A DNA stretch of 8,064 bases, taken from positions 1-8,064 of the forward strand of contig CAAELW010000079.1 of NCBI GenBank assembly GCA_900756875.1, written 5' to 3'. How positions within the stretch are numbered: position 1 is the stretch's first letter; the number at the start of each line of letters is the position of its first letter. Source of the stretch: Pasteurellaceae bacterium. Lineage in GTDB: Bacteria > Pseudomonadota > Gammaproteobacteria > Enterobacterales > Pasteurellaceae. A program made the position numbers and the translations under genes. The notes under the pieces were generated by a model. That model did not search any database. It was not told the origin of the DNA and saw only the letters and a program-made list of their open reading frames with translations. Below are positions 1-6,504 of the stretch, piece by piece.

Positions 1-1381
1 CTGGACAATGGGCTTTAACCAACACACTCGTGGTGTATGGGTTAACCACATGATCTATAACGTACACTTATTAACCGGTAAAATTTCTAAACCAGGTTGC
101 GGTCCGTTCTCATTAACTGGCCAGCCATCAGCTTGTGGTACAGCACGTGAAGTTGGTACTTTCGTTCACCGTTTACCAGCGGACATGGTGGTAACCAATC
201 CTAAACACGTTGAAATCACTGAGAAAAAATGGAAATTACCAAAAGGTACCATTCCAACTGTACCTGGATACACAGCTGTGCAACAAAGCCGAGCATTAAA
301 AGATGGCAAATTAAACTTCTTATGGCAACTTTGTACCAACAACATGCAAGGTGGTCCAAACATTAATGAAGAAATTTTCCCTGGCTGGCGTAACCCTGAA
401 AACTTCATCGTTGTTTCAGACCCTTACCCATCCGTTTCTGCGGTTGCAGCTGACTTAATTCTTCCAACTTGTATGTGGGTAGAAAAAGAAGGTGGTTACG
501 GTAACGCTGAGCGTCGTACTCAGTTATGGCGTCAACAAGTGAAAGGTCCAGGTGAGTCTCGTTCTGACTTATGGCAAATTGTTGAATTCTCTAAATACTT
601 CAAAACTGATGAAGTATGGGGAGAAGAATTATTAGCTCAAATGCCTGAATATCGTGGCAAAACTTTATATGAAGTGCTTTACGAAAATGGTGAAGTAAAC
701 AAATTTAAAGTACCAACAGATGTTCCTGGATACATCAATGATGAGGCAGATCACTTTGGTTACTACTTACAAAAAGGTTTATTCGAAGAATACGCTAACT
801 TCGGCCGTGGTCACGGTCATGACTTAGCGCCATTCGATACTTATCACCAAGTACGTGGTTTACGTTGGCCAGTTGTTGACGGTAAAGAAACCTTATGGCG
901 TTACCGTGAAGGCTTTGACCCGTATGTTAAAGCAGGTGAAGATGTTGCGTTCTACGGCTATCCAGATAAAAAAGCGATTATTCTAGGTGTACCTTATGAG
1001 GATCCAGCTGAATCACCAGATGAAGAATATCCATTATGGTTATGTACTGGTCGTGTACTTGAACACTGGCATACCGGTACCATGACTCGTCGTGTACCTG
1101 AATTACACCGTGCGTTCCCGAACAACTTAGTTTGGATGCACCCAGCAGATGCGAAAAAATATGGCTTACGTCATGGGGATAAAGTGAAATTAATTACACG
1201 CCGTGGTGAAATGATTTCTTACTTAGATACCCGTGGTCGTAACAAATGTCCTCAGGGTTTAATTTACACCACCTTCTTTGATGCGGGTCAGCTTGCGAAC
1301 AAATTAACATTGGATGCAACTGATCCAATTTCAGGCGAAACCGACTTCAAAAAATGTGCGGTTAAAGTGGAAAAAGCGTAG
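1..1381 (+). CDS. napA: Periplasmic nitrate reductase catalytic subunit NapA (C-terminal part, 5' end outside window)
   Basis: The catalytic subunit of the periplasmic nitrate reductase reduces nitrate to nitrite using a Mo-bis-MGD cofactor and one [4Fe-4S] cluster, taking electrons from NapB. The reading frame is open from the first base (first full codon at 2, [10 protein letters not shown]) to the TAG at 1379-1381, giving 459 codons of a protein usually about 828 residues long. The Tat signal, the iron-sulfur cysteines and the Mo-ligand cysteine therefore lie upstream of the window. Visible family signatures include [44 protein letters not shown], the [18 protein letters not shown] segment, [12 protein letters not shown], and the C-terminal molybdopterin-dinucleotide-binding domain (about 1030-1370) with [20 protein letters not shown]. 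The end, KCAVKVEKA, matches the E. coli NapA terminus as I recall it. It heads the visible nap genes; a 116-nt structured gap separates it from napG. No frameshift or missing block is apparent. Confidence 0.98.
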   Translation, partial: WTMGFNQHTRGVWVNHMIYNVHLLTGKISKPGCGPFSLTGQPSACGTAREVGTFVHRLPADMVVTNPKHVEITEKKWKLPKGTIPTVPGYTAVQQSRALKDGKLNFLWQLCTNNMQGGPNINEEIFPGWRNPENFIVVSDPYPSVSAVAADLILPTCMWVEKEGGYGNAERRTQLWRQQVKGPGESRSDLWQIVEFSKYFKTDEVWGEELLAQMPEYRGKTLYEVLYENGEVNKFKVPTDVPGYINDEADHFGYYLQKGLFEEYANFGRGHGHDLAPFDTYHQVRGLRWPVVDGKETLWRYREGFDPYVKAGEDVAFYGYPDKKAIILGVPYEDPAESPDEEYPLWLCTGRVLEHWHTGTMTRRVPELHRAFPNNLVWMHPADAKKYGLRHGDKVKLITRRGEMISYLDTRGRNKCPQGLIYTTFFDAGQLANKLTLDATDPISGETDFKKCAVKVEKA

Positions 1382-1404
1382 GATTTTCCTTTCGTTTCTA
1401 GTCG

Positions 1405-1426
1405 CTCCTCTCTTTAAAGAGAAGGG
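1405..1426. repeat. Short palindrome in the napA-napG gap
   Basis: A perfect 14-bp palindrome, TCTCTTTAAAGAGA (1409-1422), lies 27 nt after the napA stop. Beyond one mismatch (C1408/A1423), pairing can resume for three more positions (1405-1407 with 1424-1426, one of them G-U in RNA). In mRNA it could form a small, A/U-closed hairpin just upstream of the larger one at 1440-1480. No T-run follows, so it is not a typical intrinsic terminator. Its function is unknown and chance occurrence is possible. Confidence 0.4.
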
Positions 1427-1436
1427 AATTTAAAAT

Positions 1437-1483
1437 AAGAGCGGTCAAATTTTGCAACGTTTTAACAAAATTAGACCGCTTAT
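1437..1483. repeat. Uptake-signal-like inverted repeat / intercistronic hairpin between napA and napG
   Basis: Arms 1440-1454 and 1466-1480 are complementary at 14 of 15 positions (A1447/A1473 is the mismatch) around an 11-nt loop, so the napA-napG transcript can form a strong hairpin ending 4 nt before the napG ribosome site (AAAGGA, 1485-1490). The left arm begins AAGAGCGGT (1437-1445), one base from the Hin uptake core AAGTGCGGT. The right arm read on the - strand begins ATAAGCGGT (1483-1475), one base from the Apl-type core ACAAGCGGT. Paired uptake sequences often act as terminators in Pasteurellaceae, but here TATAAAAGG follows instead of a T-run. I therefore favour a partial terminator, an mRNA-processing site or a 3'-end stabiliser over full termination; this role is inferred. 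Confidence 0.75.
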
Positions 1484-1497
1484 AAAAGGAAACGCAG

Positions 1498-2403
1498 ATG
1501 AGACTTGATCCTAACCGTCGTCAGTTTTTAAAAAATGTGACAAGAACGGCTGCCGGAGTATGTGGGGTTGGTATTATTCTTGGCTTACAGCAACAACAAG
1601 CTAAAGCTAAAGAAGGAATCGCCTTGCGTCCACCTGGTGCTTTACCGGAAAAGGATTTCTTGGCAGCTTGTACCCGTTGCGGACAATGCGTCCAAGCGTG
1701 TCCATATGATATGTTGTATTTAGCTTCGCTGATTTCACCAATGGAAGCGGGCACACCTTATTTTATCGCTCGGGATAAACCTTGCGAAATGTGTCCGGAT
1801 ATTCCATGTATGAATGCCTGTCCAAGTGGCGCATTAAGTAAAGAACTGAAAGATATCAATGATGCAAGAATGGGGTTAGCCGTATTGCTAGACCATGAAA
1901 CTTGTCTTAACTGGCAAGGTTTGCGTTGTGATGTTTGTTATCGAGTTTGCCCATTAGTGGATAAAGCGATTACGCTTGAACGTATCCACAATGATCGTAC
2001 TGGGATTCATGCAAAGCTTATTCCAACTGTTCACTCTGATGCTTGCACCGGATGCGGCAAATGCGAACAAGCTTGTGTATTAGAAGAAGCAGCAATTAAA
2101 GTCTTACCGATGGATATTGCCAAAGGACTACTCGGTCGTCACTATCGCTTAGGCTGGAAAGAAAAACAAAATGCTGGAAAATCCTTAATTGAGGAACAAC
2201 ATCCGGATGGCTTACGTCCAGCAATGGATGCTCGTACGCCGGAAGGCTTACATGAGCCGGTTTATCAGCCAATGCAGGTTCAACCGAACCAAAAGGTTGC
2301 GACACCAAACCGTGCAACAATGGATTATGTACCAAATCCAACAACAGTTCCGGAAGCAGAGCAATTCCCAAATCTGGACTTAAACATTAAGGGGGTTAAA
2401 TAA
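1498..2403 (+). CDS. napG: Quinol dehydrogenase ferredoxin subunit NapG (Tat-exported, four [4Fe-4S])
   Basis: NapG is a periplasm-facing ferredoxin-like protein that, with NapH, passes electrons from quinol toward NapB/NapA. The N-terminus carries a twin-arginine signal (NRRQFLK, residues 6-12, then a hydrophobic stretch to about residue 30). Sixteen cysteines form four clusters' worth of ligands: C58/61/64/68, C96/99/104/108, C136/144/147/151 and C183/186/189/193. ATG 1498 is preceded by AAAGGA (1485-1490, spacer 7) and keeps the Tat motif, so this start is secure. At 301 residues it is clearly longer than E. coli NapG (about 231 as I recall). After the conserved [17 protein letters not shown] (about 213-229) there is an extra, proline- and polar-rich tail of about 70 residues with no cysteines and no motif I recognise. 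The stop overlaps the napH start by 1 nt (TAATG), so the two are probably translationally coupled. Confidence 0.97.
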   Translation: MRLDPNRRQFLKNVTRTAAGVCGVGIILGLQQQQAKAKEGIALRPPGALPEKDFLAACTRCGQCVQACPYDMLYLASLISPMEAGTPYFIARDKPCEMCPDIPCMNACPSGALSKELKDINDARMGLAVLLDHETCLNWQGLRCDVCYRVCPLVDKAITLERIHNDRTGIHAKLIPTVHSDACTGCGKCEQACVLEEAAIKVLPMDIAKGLLGRHYRLGWKEKQNAGKSLIEEQHPDGLRPAMDARTPEGLHEPVYQPMQVQPNQKVATPNRATMDYVPNPTTVPEAEQFPNLDLNIKGVK

Positions 2404-3293
2404 TGGCTGAAAAATATACCCCGAATAAGCCTAAAGATGCAGGCTTAGAAGCTCGCCAAAAACTCGGTTGGTGGCATGCTTATCGCTTTTTAATTCTACG
2501 TCGAATTAGTCAATTAAGTATTATTTTAATGTTCTTAAGTGGCCCGATTTGGCAAGTTTGGATTCTAAAAGGCAATTACAGCTCAAGCATGCTTTTGGAT
2601 ACTGTGCCATTGACGGATCCATTGATTACCGCTGAAAGTTTAGCGACAGGTTACCAACCAGAAATCACAACGATTATTGGGGCCTTAATTATCGTCGTAT
2701 TCTACGCCATCGTTGCGAGCAAAGCCTTTTGTAGTTGGGTCTGTCCAATGAACATCGTGACTGATGCAGCCGCTTGGTTACGTAGAAAATTAGGTATTAG
2801 ACAATCATTAAAAATTTCACGCCAACTTCGCTATGTGATTTTAGCCGTGGTTTTAGTTGGTAGCGCAATAACGGGTTCGCTCTTATGGGAGTGGATAAAC
2901 CCTGTTGCAGCACTTGGACGCATCTTCGTCTTTGGAACAGGTGCAACGCTTTGGTTAGTCGCAGTGATTTTCCTATTTGACTTACTCGTTGCTGAACATG
3001 GTTGGTGTGGTCACCTTTGTCCAATTGGTGCAATCTATGGTGTCATTGGAGCTAAAAGCCTAATAAAAATTAACGTAATCGATCGCGATCGCTGTGACCG
3101 TTGTATGGACTGTTATAATGTTTGCCCTGAACCGCAAGTATTAAGACTTCCTTTACACGGGGGAGCTGAAGATAGTCAAATTATCTTGGCAAAAGATTGT
3201 ATTACTTGTGGACGCTGTATTGACGTCTGCGCAGAAAATGTATTTACATTTGGTTCTCGCTTTGAGAAACAAATAAAAATTAAAAATATTTAA
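2403..3293 (+). CDS. napH: Quinol dehydrogenase membrane subunit NapH
   Basis: NapH is the polytopic inner-membrane partner of NapG and is thought to oxidise quinol (ubiquinol in E. coli studies). At 296 residues it is close to the usual length (about 287 in E. coli). Hydrophobic segments lie at about 36-55, 88-106, 143-163 and 180-197. The two family-defining CX3CP motifs are C110-SWV-C114-P and C202-GHL-C206-P. The soluble C-terminal domain holds two ferredoxin-type [4Fe-4S] motifs, C231/234/237/241 and C266/269/272/276. The ATG at 2403 overlaps the napG stop, with a strong ribosome site (AAGGGGG, 2389-2395) inside the end of napG. The last residues (KQIKIKNI) are Lys/Ile-rich. No key residue is missing. 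The 21-nt gap to napB indicates one transcript. Confidence 0.97.
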   Translation: MAEKYTPNKPKDAGLEARQKLGWWHAYRFLILRRISQLSIILMFLSGPIWQVWILKGNYSSSMLLDTVPLTDPLITAESLATGYQPEITTIIGALIIVVFYAIVASKAFCSWVCPMNIVTDAAAWLRRKLGIRQSLKISRQLRYVILAVVLVGSAITGSLLWEWINPVAALGRIFVFGTGATLWLVAVIFLFDLLVAEHGWCGHLCPIGAIYGVIGAKSLIKINVIDRDRCDRCMDCYNVCPEPQVLRLPLHGGAEDSQIILAKDCITCGRCIDVCAENVFTFGSRFEKQIKIKNI

Positions 3294-3314
3294 TTATTTA
3301 ATGGAGTGGATTTC

Positions 3315-3743
3315 ATGAAAAAATCATTTATTTTCATGCTAGCTTTATGTAGCGGATTGGCATTTGCTGATGCGCCACAAGTTGCTAATAGCATCGACAA
3401 AGCAACAGAAAGTATTGCACCTGCATTTACTAACCCTTATAAAGATGTAGGCAATATTCCAGTAACTTTTCCAAATCAGCCCCCACTTGTGCCACATAGC
3501 ATTCGCGGTTTACAAGTGACTAAAAATGTGAACCAATGTTTAGGCTGTCACTCTCCGGATGTTGCCCCAACAACGGGTGCACCGCGCGTACCTGAAAGCC
3601 ATTTCTTAACACGTGACGGACAAAAAACAGAAGGCACTTCGCCACGTCGTTATTTCTGTTTACAATGCCACGTTCAACAAACTGACGTGAATCCAATTAT
3701 TCAAAATAAATTTGAAACCATTCGTCAAATGCAAGGTAAATAA
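3315..3743 (+). CDS. napB: Periplasmic diheme c-type cytochrome NapB
   Basis: NapB is the small electron-transfer subunit that binds NapA and hands it electrons received from NapC or NapGH. Translation gives 142 residues with a Sec signal peptide (MKKSFIFMLALCSGLAFA, likely cut before D19). There are two c-heme sites: C75-LG-C78-H79 and C115-LQ-C118-H119. H61 (in LVPHSI) and H96 (in ESHF) are the likely distal heme ligands by family pattern. I chose ATG 3315 over an in-frame GTG at 3306, because GGAG at 3303-3306 sits 8 nt before the ATG and the GTG would overlap that ribosome site and put three residues ahead of a normal MKK signal. Hemes would be attached in the periplasm by the Ccm system, which is not in this window. 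napC follows after 11 nt. Confidence 0.96.
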   Translation: MKKSFIFMLALCSGLAFADAPQVANSIDKATESIAPAFTNPYKDVGNIPVTFPNQPPLVPHSIRGLQVTKNVNQCLGCHSPDVAPTTGAPRVPESHFLTRDGQKTEGTSPRRYFCLQCHVQQTDVNPIIQNKFETIRQMQGK

Positions 3744-3754
3744 GGAGCTAAACC

Positions 3755-4393
3755 ATGATTAAATCAAGCATTCAGAAAGTCTGCCGTTGGTTACGCTCTC
3801 CGAGCAAAATGGCAATTGGTGGGGTTATTTTATTAACTATCATTGGTACTATCGTCGGAACTAACCTGTTTAATGCTGGAATGGCGACAACTAATACAGA
3901 GCAATTCTGTTCAGATTGTCATACTAACGACGTTGTACCTGAGTATCAAGCTTCAATCCACTTTAGTAACCGTTCAGGTGTAAAAGCGATTTGTTCTGAC
4001 TGTCACGTTCCACATGAATTTGTACCAAAAATGATTCGTAAAATGCAGGCATCAACAGAAGTTTATGCATATTTTACAGGTAAGGTGGATACTAAAGAAA
4101 AATTTGAAAAACATCGCTTAGAAATGGCAGAACGCGAATGGGCGCGTATGAAAGCGAATAACTCACAAGAGTGCCGTAACTGCCATAACTTCAATGATAT
4201 GGACTTTACTCAACAAAAAACTGTGGCACAACAAATGCACGCACTTGCACAGGAACAAAACAAAACCTGTATTGATTGTCACAAAGGTATTGCGCATAAC
4301 CTTCCACACATGGAAAAAGTACAACAAAGCTTTATTCCTGCAGATATGTTAAAAGCAAATGAAAAACCTGCAGAGAACAAAGATACGAAATAA
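3755..4393 (+). CDS. napC: Membrane-anchored tetraheme cytochrome NapC (NapC/NirT family)
   Basis: NapC is a quinol dehydrogenase of the NapC/NirT/NrfH family: an N-terminal membrane anchor holds a periplasmic tetraheme domain that oxidises menaquinol or ubiquinol and reduces NapB. The 212-residue protein has a single uncleaved transmembrane helix at about 20-40 and four CXXCH sites: C52-SD-C55-H56, C80-SD-C83-H84, C140-RN-C143-H144 and C172-ID-C175-H176. It is slightly longer than E. coli NapC (about 200), the excess lying in a Lys/Glu-rich tail after residue 195. The ribosome site TAAGGAG (3741-3747) reuses the napB stop codon, spacer 7 to ATG 3755, so translation is probably coupled. It is the last gene of the operon; a strong terminator begins 21 nt after its stop. 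Confidence 0.97.
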   Translation: MIKSSIQKVCRWLRSPSKMAIGGVILLTIIGTIVGTNLFNAGMATTNTEQFCSDCHTNDVVPEYQASIHFSNRSGVKAICSDCHVPHEFVPKMIRKMQASTEVYAYFTGKVDTKEKFEKHRLEMAEREWARMKANNSQECRNCHNFNDMDFTQQKTVAQQMHALAQEQNKTCIDCHKGIAHNLPHMEKVQQSFIPADMLKANEKPAENKDTK

Positions 4394-4413
4394 TCTAATA
4401 AATTGATGATAAT

Positions 4414-4447
4414 AAATCGGCACTCAATGAGTGCCGATTTTATTTTT
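4414..4447 (+). terminator. Intrinsic terminator of the nap operon
   Basis: A perfect 12-bp stem (AAATCGGCACTC, 4414-4425, with GAGTGCCGATTT, 4429-4440) has a 3-nt AAT loop and is followed by TATTTTTATTT. This is a classic rho-independent terminator for napC. The convergent gsp gene ends at 4446, so its stop codon lies within the terminator's T-tract, and the same stem may also stop gsp transcripts. On the - strand, however, the sequence after the stem (ATTATCATCAATTT) is less U-rich, so termination there would be weaker. Confidence 0.93.
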
Positions 4448-6335
4448 ATTTCTTAAGGAAATCTTTATCAGATAATACCCTTAACGGTTGCATATCACTG
4501 TTTCCCATAATGACCAAACTCGGGTCTGAGCGTAAACAGCTACCGCCATAATGCCCGCCTACAGTAAAAGTACAGACCTGAACATATTGATCTTCCACTT
4601 TTGGTAAACACCAAAGTTGTTGATAAATACTTTCCTGCTTATCAAAACGACCATCAGTGCTATCGAGTACAGATTTACACTCGCCAATTAGTTTCACATT
4701 ATCACCTCGACGACCTGCAATTGGTTTTTGTGCATAACCATTCTTAATCAGTTCAGGTGTCAATTCAAATCCTGCTTCGAGTAGATAACGATGATTCGGG
4801 AATAATGACCATAATACTGGTAAGATCGCTTTATTACTTGGAATCGCCGTCCACAGTGGTTCGTAAACTAAAACTTCTGGACGAAGTAACACATCAATCA
4901 ATCGCACTTTATCTTCCGGATAGCCAGTGCGAATCGGTGGCGCTACTTCCATACCTGTCGCATCTTCACGAAGTTGCTCTAACATAGTTTCCCAGGCCCA
5001 TGTTTTCCACACCGTTTTTATCTGGTTGTCTTCATCATCAATTAAACGACCACGACTATCCCAATGTAACCCCTCTGTACCGTGAATAATTTTGGCTTGA
5101 AACCCGGCTTGAACCAGTGCGTTACGCATAAACAATGAGTGGTAATCTTCTTCATCATCATGATCTTGCATAATATGAACAAGCGGCGTAGCTTCACTGT
5201 GTTTCCAACAATCCGCTAATGCATTACGTAAACCATCAGCAGGATTTTCACCAATATTCAATCCGCCTTGGATTGCCCATCGATTCATAAACTCACCGGC
5301 TTCCGCATGACAAGAGGCTGAATCTGCATTGTATTCATACACTTTCAATCCGCGGCTATCCATGCAGAAATCTAAACGCCCCGTAATGGTTTGATAACGG
5401 CGATTTTGCCAAGACAACCGTAAGCGTGGCCATAATAATTTTGGAATATTGAAATATTCTAATAGCTTATCGTCTTTTAAAACTTTATCTGTGGCATGCA
5501 AATACATTAAATGTAATTCATTGGTTGCACGAATCAACTCATGTTGTGCTGTTTCAGATATCGTAAAATAGCGATATTGATCCGAATGGCTGACTTTATG
5601 TCCTCCCATAGCTTTCACATAGGCAGCTTCAAATTCATTTTGCTCATTCAGCCATTTATGCTCAAACTGACCGTTGTTTTCAATATGTTCTGCATGAATT
5701 TCAAGTTTCTCTTTTTCTGGCGTTGGCTGCGGCAGACTGTATTCGGTATCTTCCGTTTGGATCATCCAACCTAAAATTTCGGTATCATCAAAGGTATCAT
5801 GCAAAAAATAGCCTGTTTCAGAAACCGTCATTGGTAATTCACGTGTCCATTGCTGCCCGCTTGGTAAGCGAGAGTGAATCACGTTTTGCTCAGCAATGCG
5901 GATTTTATCCTCTAAGACTTCGGTAATAATCGCCACATGCCCCGTATGTTTAAATTCGCCACCCTCTTGCCAAATTAGTAGGGCTCCTGCTTCAGGCTTA
6001 CGTTTGCAACCATTTGCAAAGGCTTGTAAAGGTAATAAGGCATCATTCACTACTTGACGTAAAAATCGTAGAGAAAAGATCTCGTAAGCCATTCCCACAT
6101 CGGTAAACACCATGCCATGATTGAGATATAAATAACGGCGCGCAAATTCCACACACTGCCATTTGTAGCCCATGTACTCTCTTCCTAAATAACTGCGAAA
6201 GGCCGCATCATCCGGATACTCTTTCTCATCTGCTGTATGATAATCGGATGAATAAATCGCAATCCCACCCGGTGCATAACCTAATAAACTTCCGAAAGGA
6301 TCATGTGTACTAATATTGGCTGAACGTTCAGGCAT
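4446..6335 (-). CDS. gsp: Bifunctional glutathionylspermidine amidase/synthetase
   Basis: This cytoplasmic enzyme makes glutathionylspermidine from glutathione, spermidine and ATP with its C-terminal ATP-grasp-like synthetase domain, and hydrolyses it with its N-terminal CHAP-type cysteine amidase domain. At 629 residues it is full length (E. coli Gsp 619). Amidase domain, about 1-200: nucleophile C61 in YKWQCVEFARR, H133 in HTGHVAIIT, E149 in IAEQNVIH, matching the E. coli Cys59/His131/Glu147 triad as I recall it. Synthetase domain, about 205-629: GRLDF (R320, D322), YEYNADSASC (331-342), acidic DDEEDYH (393-399), WKTWAWET, NKAILP (K502), QKPIAGR (K537), GGHYGGSCLR (R602). ATG 6335 has AGGGAG (5-nt spacer) upstream and aligns with the E. 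coli N-terminus. No domain is truncated. It converges on nap and lies downstream of yfiF, but a terminator separates them, so it is probably transcribed alone. Confidence 0.97.
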   Translation of the reverse strand: MPERSANISTHDPFGSLLGYAPGGIAIYSSDYHTADEKEYPDDAAFRSYLGREYMGYKWQCVEFARRYLYLNHGMVFTDVGMAYEIFSLRFLRQVVNDALLPLQAFANGCKRKPEAGALLIWQEGGEFKHTGHVAIITEVLEDKIRIAEQNVIHSRLPSGQQWTRELPMTVSETGYFLHDTFDDTEILGWMIQTEDTEYSLPQPTPEKEKLEIHAEHIENNGQFEHKWLNEQNEFEAAYVKAMGGHKVSHSDQYRYFTISETAQHELIRATNELHLMYLHATDKVLKDDKLLEYFNIPKLLWPRLRLSWQNRRYQTITGRLDFCMDSRGLKVYEYNADSASCHAEAGEFMNRWAIQGGLNIGENPADGLRNALADCWKHSEATPLVHIMQDHDDEEDYHSLFMRNALVQAGFQAKIIHGTEGLHWDSRGRLIDDEDNQIKTVWKTWAWETMLEQLREDATGMEVAPPIRTGYPEDKVRLIDVLLRPEVLVYEPLWTAIPSNKAILPVLWSLFPNHRYLLEAGFELTPELIKNGYAQKPIAGRRGDNVKLIGECKSVLDSTDGRFDKQESIYQQLWCLPKVEDQYVQVCTFTVGGHYGGSCLRSDPSLVIMGNSDMQPLRVLSDKDFLKK

Positions 6336-6359
6336 AAAAACTCCCTGTTAAATAACTAC

Positions 6360-6372
6360 TCGGAATAGTATA
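6360..6372 (-). promoter_or_regulatory. Candidate gsp promoter (-10 element)
   Basis: On the - strand, TATACT (6372-6367) matches the sigma-70 -10 consensus at five of six positions and would start transcription near 6360, about 25 nt before the gsp ATG. No good -35 hexamer stands at 16-18 nt upstream; the sequence there is G-rich (TTTTTGGGGG). An independent promoter is expected because a terminator precedes this region, but this exact site is only a weak call. Confidence 0.35.
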
Positions 6373-6437
6373 AATCTTTTGTCCAACTTCCCCCAAAAAC
6401 TTTATGAAAGAAAGATGAAAAATTGAGTGAGCTATCA

Positions 6438-6472
6438 TTAAAAAAAGAAAAAGACTGACATCTGCCAGCCTT
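6438..6472 (-). terminator. Intrinsic terminator downstream of yfiF
   Basis: Read on the - strand, AAGGCTGGCA (6472-6463) pairs with TGTCAGTCTT (6460-6451) around a 2-nt loop (or 4 nt if the closing A-U pair opens), with two G-U pairs. It is followed by a T-rich run (TTTTTCTTTTTTTAA). It starts 32 nt beyond the yfiF-like stop codon and should end that transcript before gsp, making gsp a separate unit. Confidence 0.8.
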
Positions 6473-6504
6473 GAGAATAAGTGTAAAAATGACCGAGCTT
6501 GAGG

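Noticed and set aside
1521..2371. Open frames on the - strand and in another + frame across napG
   Set aside because: They overlap a gene with unmistakable family motifs, have no ribosome sites, and read as shadow translations.
3306..3314. GTG start for napB giving M-D-F before the MKK signal peptide
   Set aside because: The GTG overlaps the only good ribosome site (GGAG 3303-3306), whereas ATG 3315 has ideal spacing and a typical signal peptide.
3315..3377. NapB as a lipoprotein (LALC near the end of the signal)
   Set aside because: The residue before Cys is Leu, not Gly/Ala/Ser, and a good signal peptidase I site (AFA before D19) follows.
5140..5166. TCATCATCA-like trinucleotide stretch as a phase-variable repeat
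   Set aside because: It encodes the conserved acidic segment DHDDEEDYH of the synthetase domain; only about three imperfect units are present.
4757..5926. Small + strand open frames opposite gsp
   Set aside because: They lie antisense to a full-length conserved enzyme, with no ribosome site and no recognisable protein features.
6428..6437. TGAGCTATCA near-palindrome upstream of gsp as a regulator site
   Set aside because: The spacing fits neither the FNR (TTGAT-N4-ATCAA) nor the CRP (TGTGA-N6-TCACA) consensus; it is short enough to be chance.
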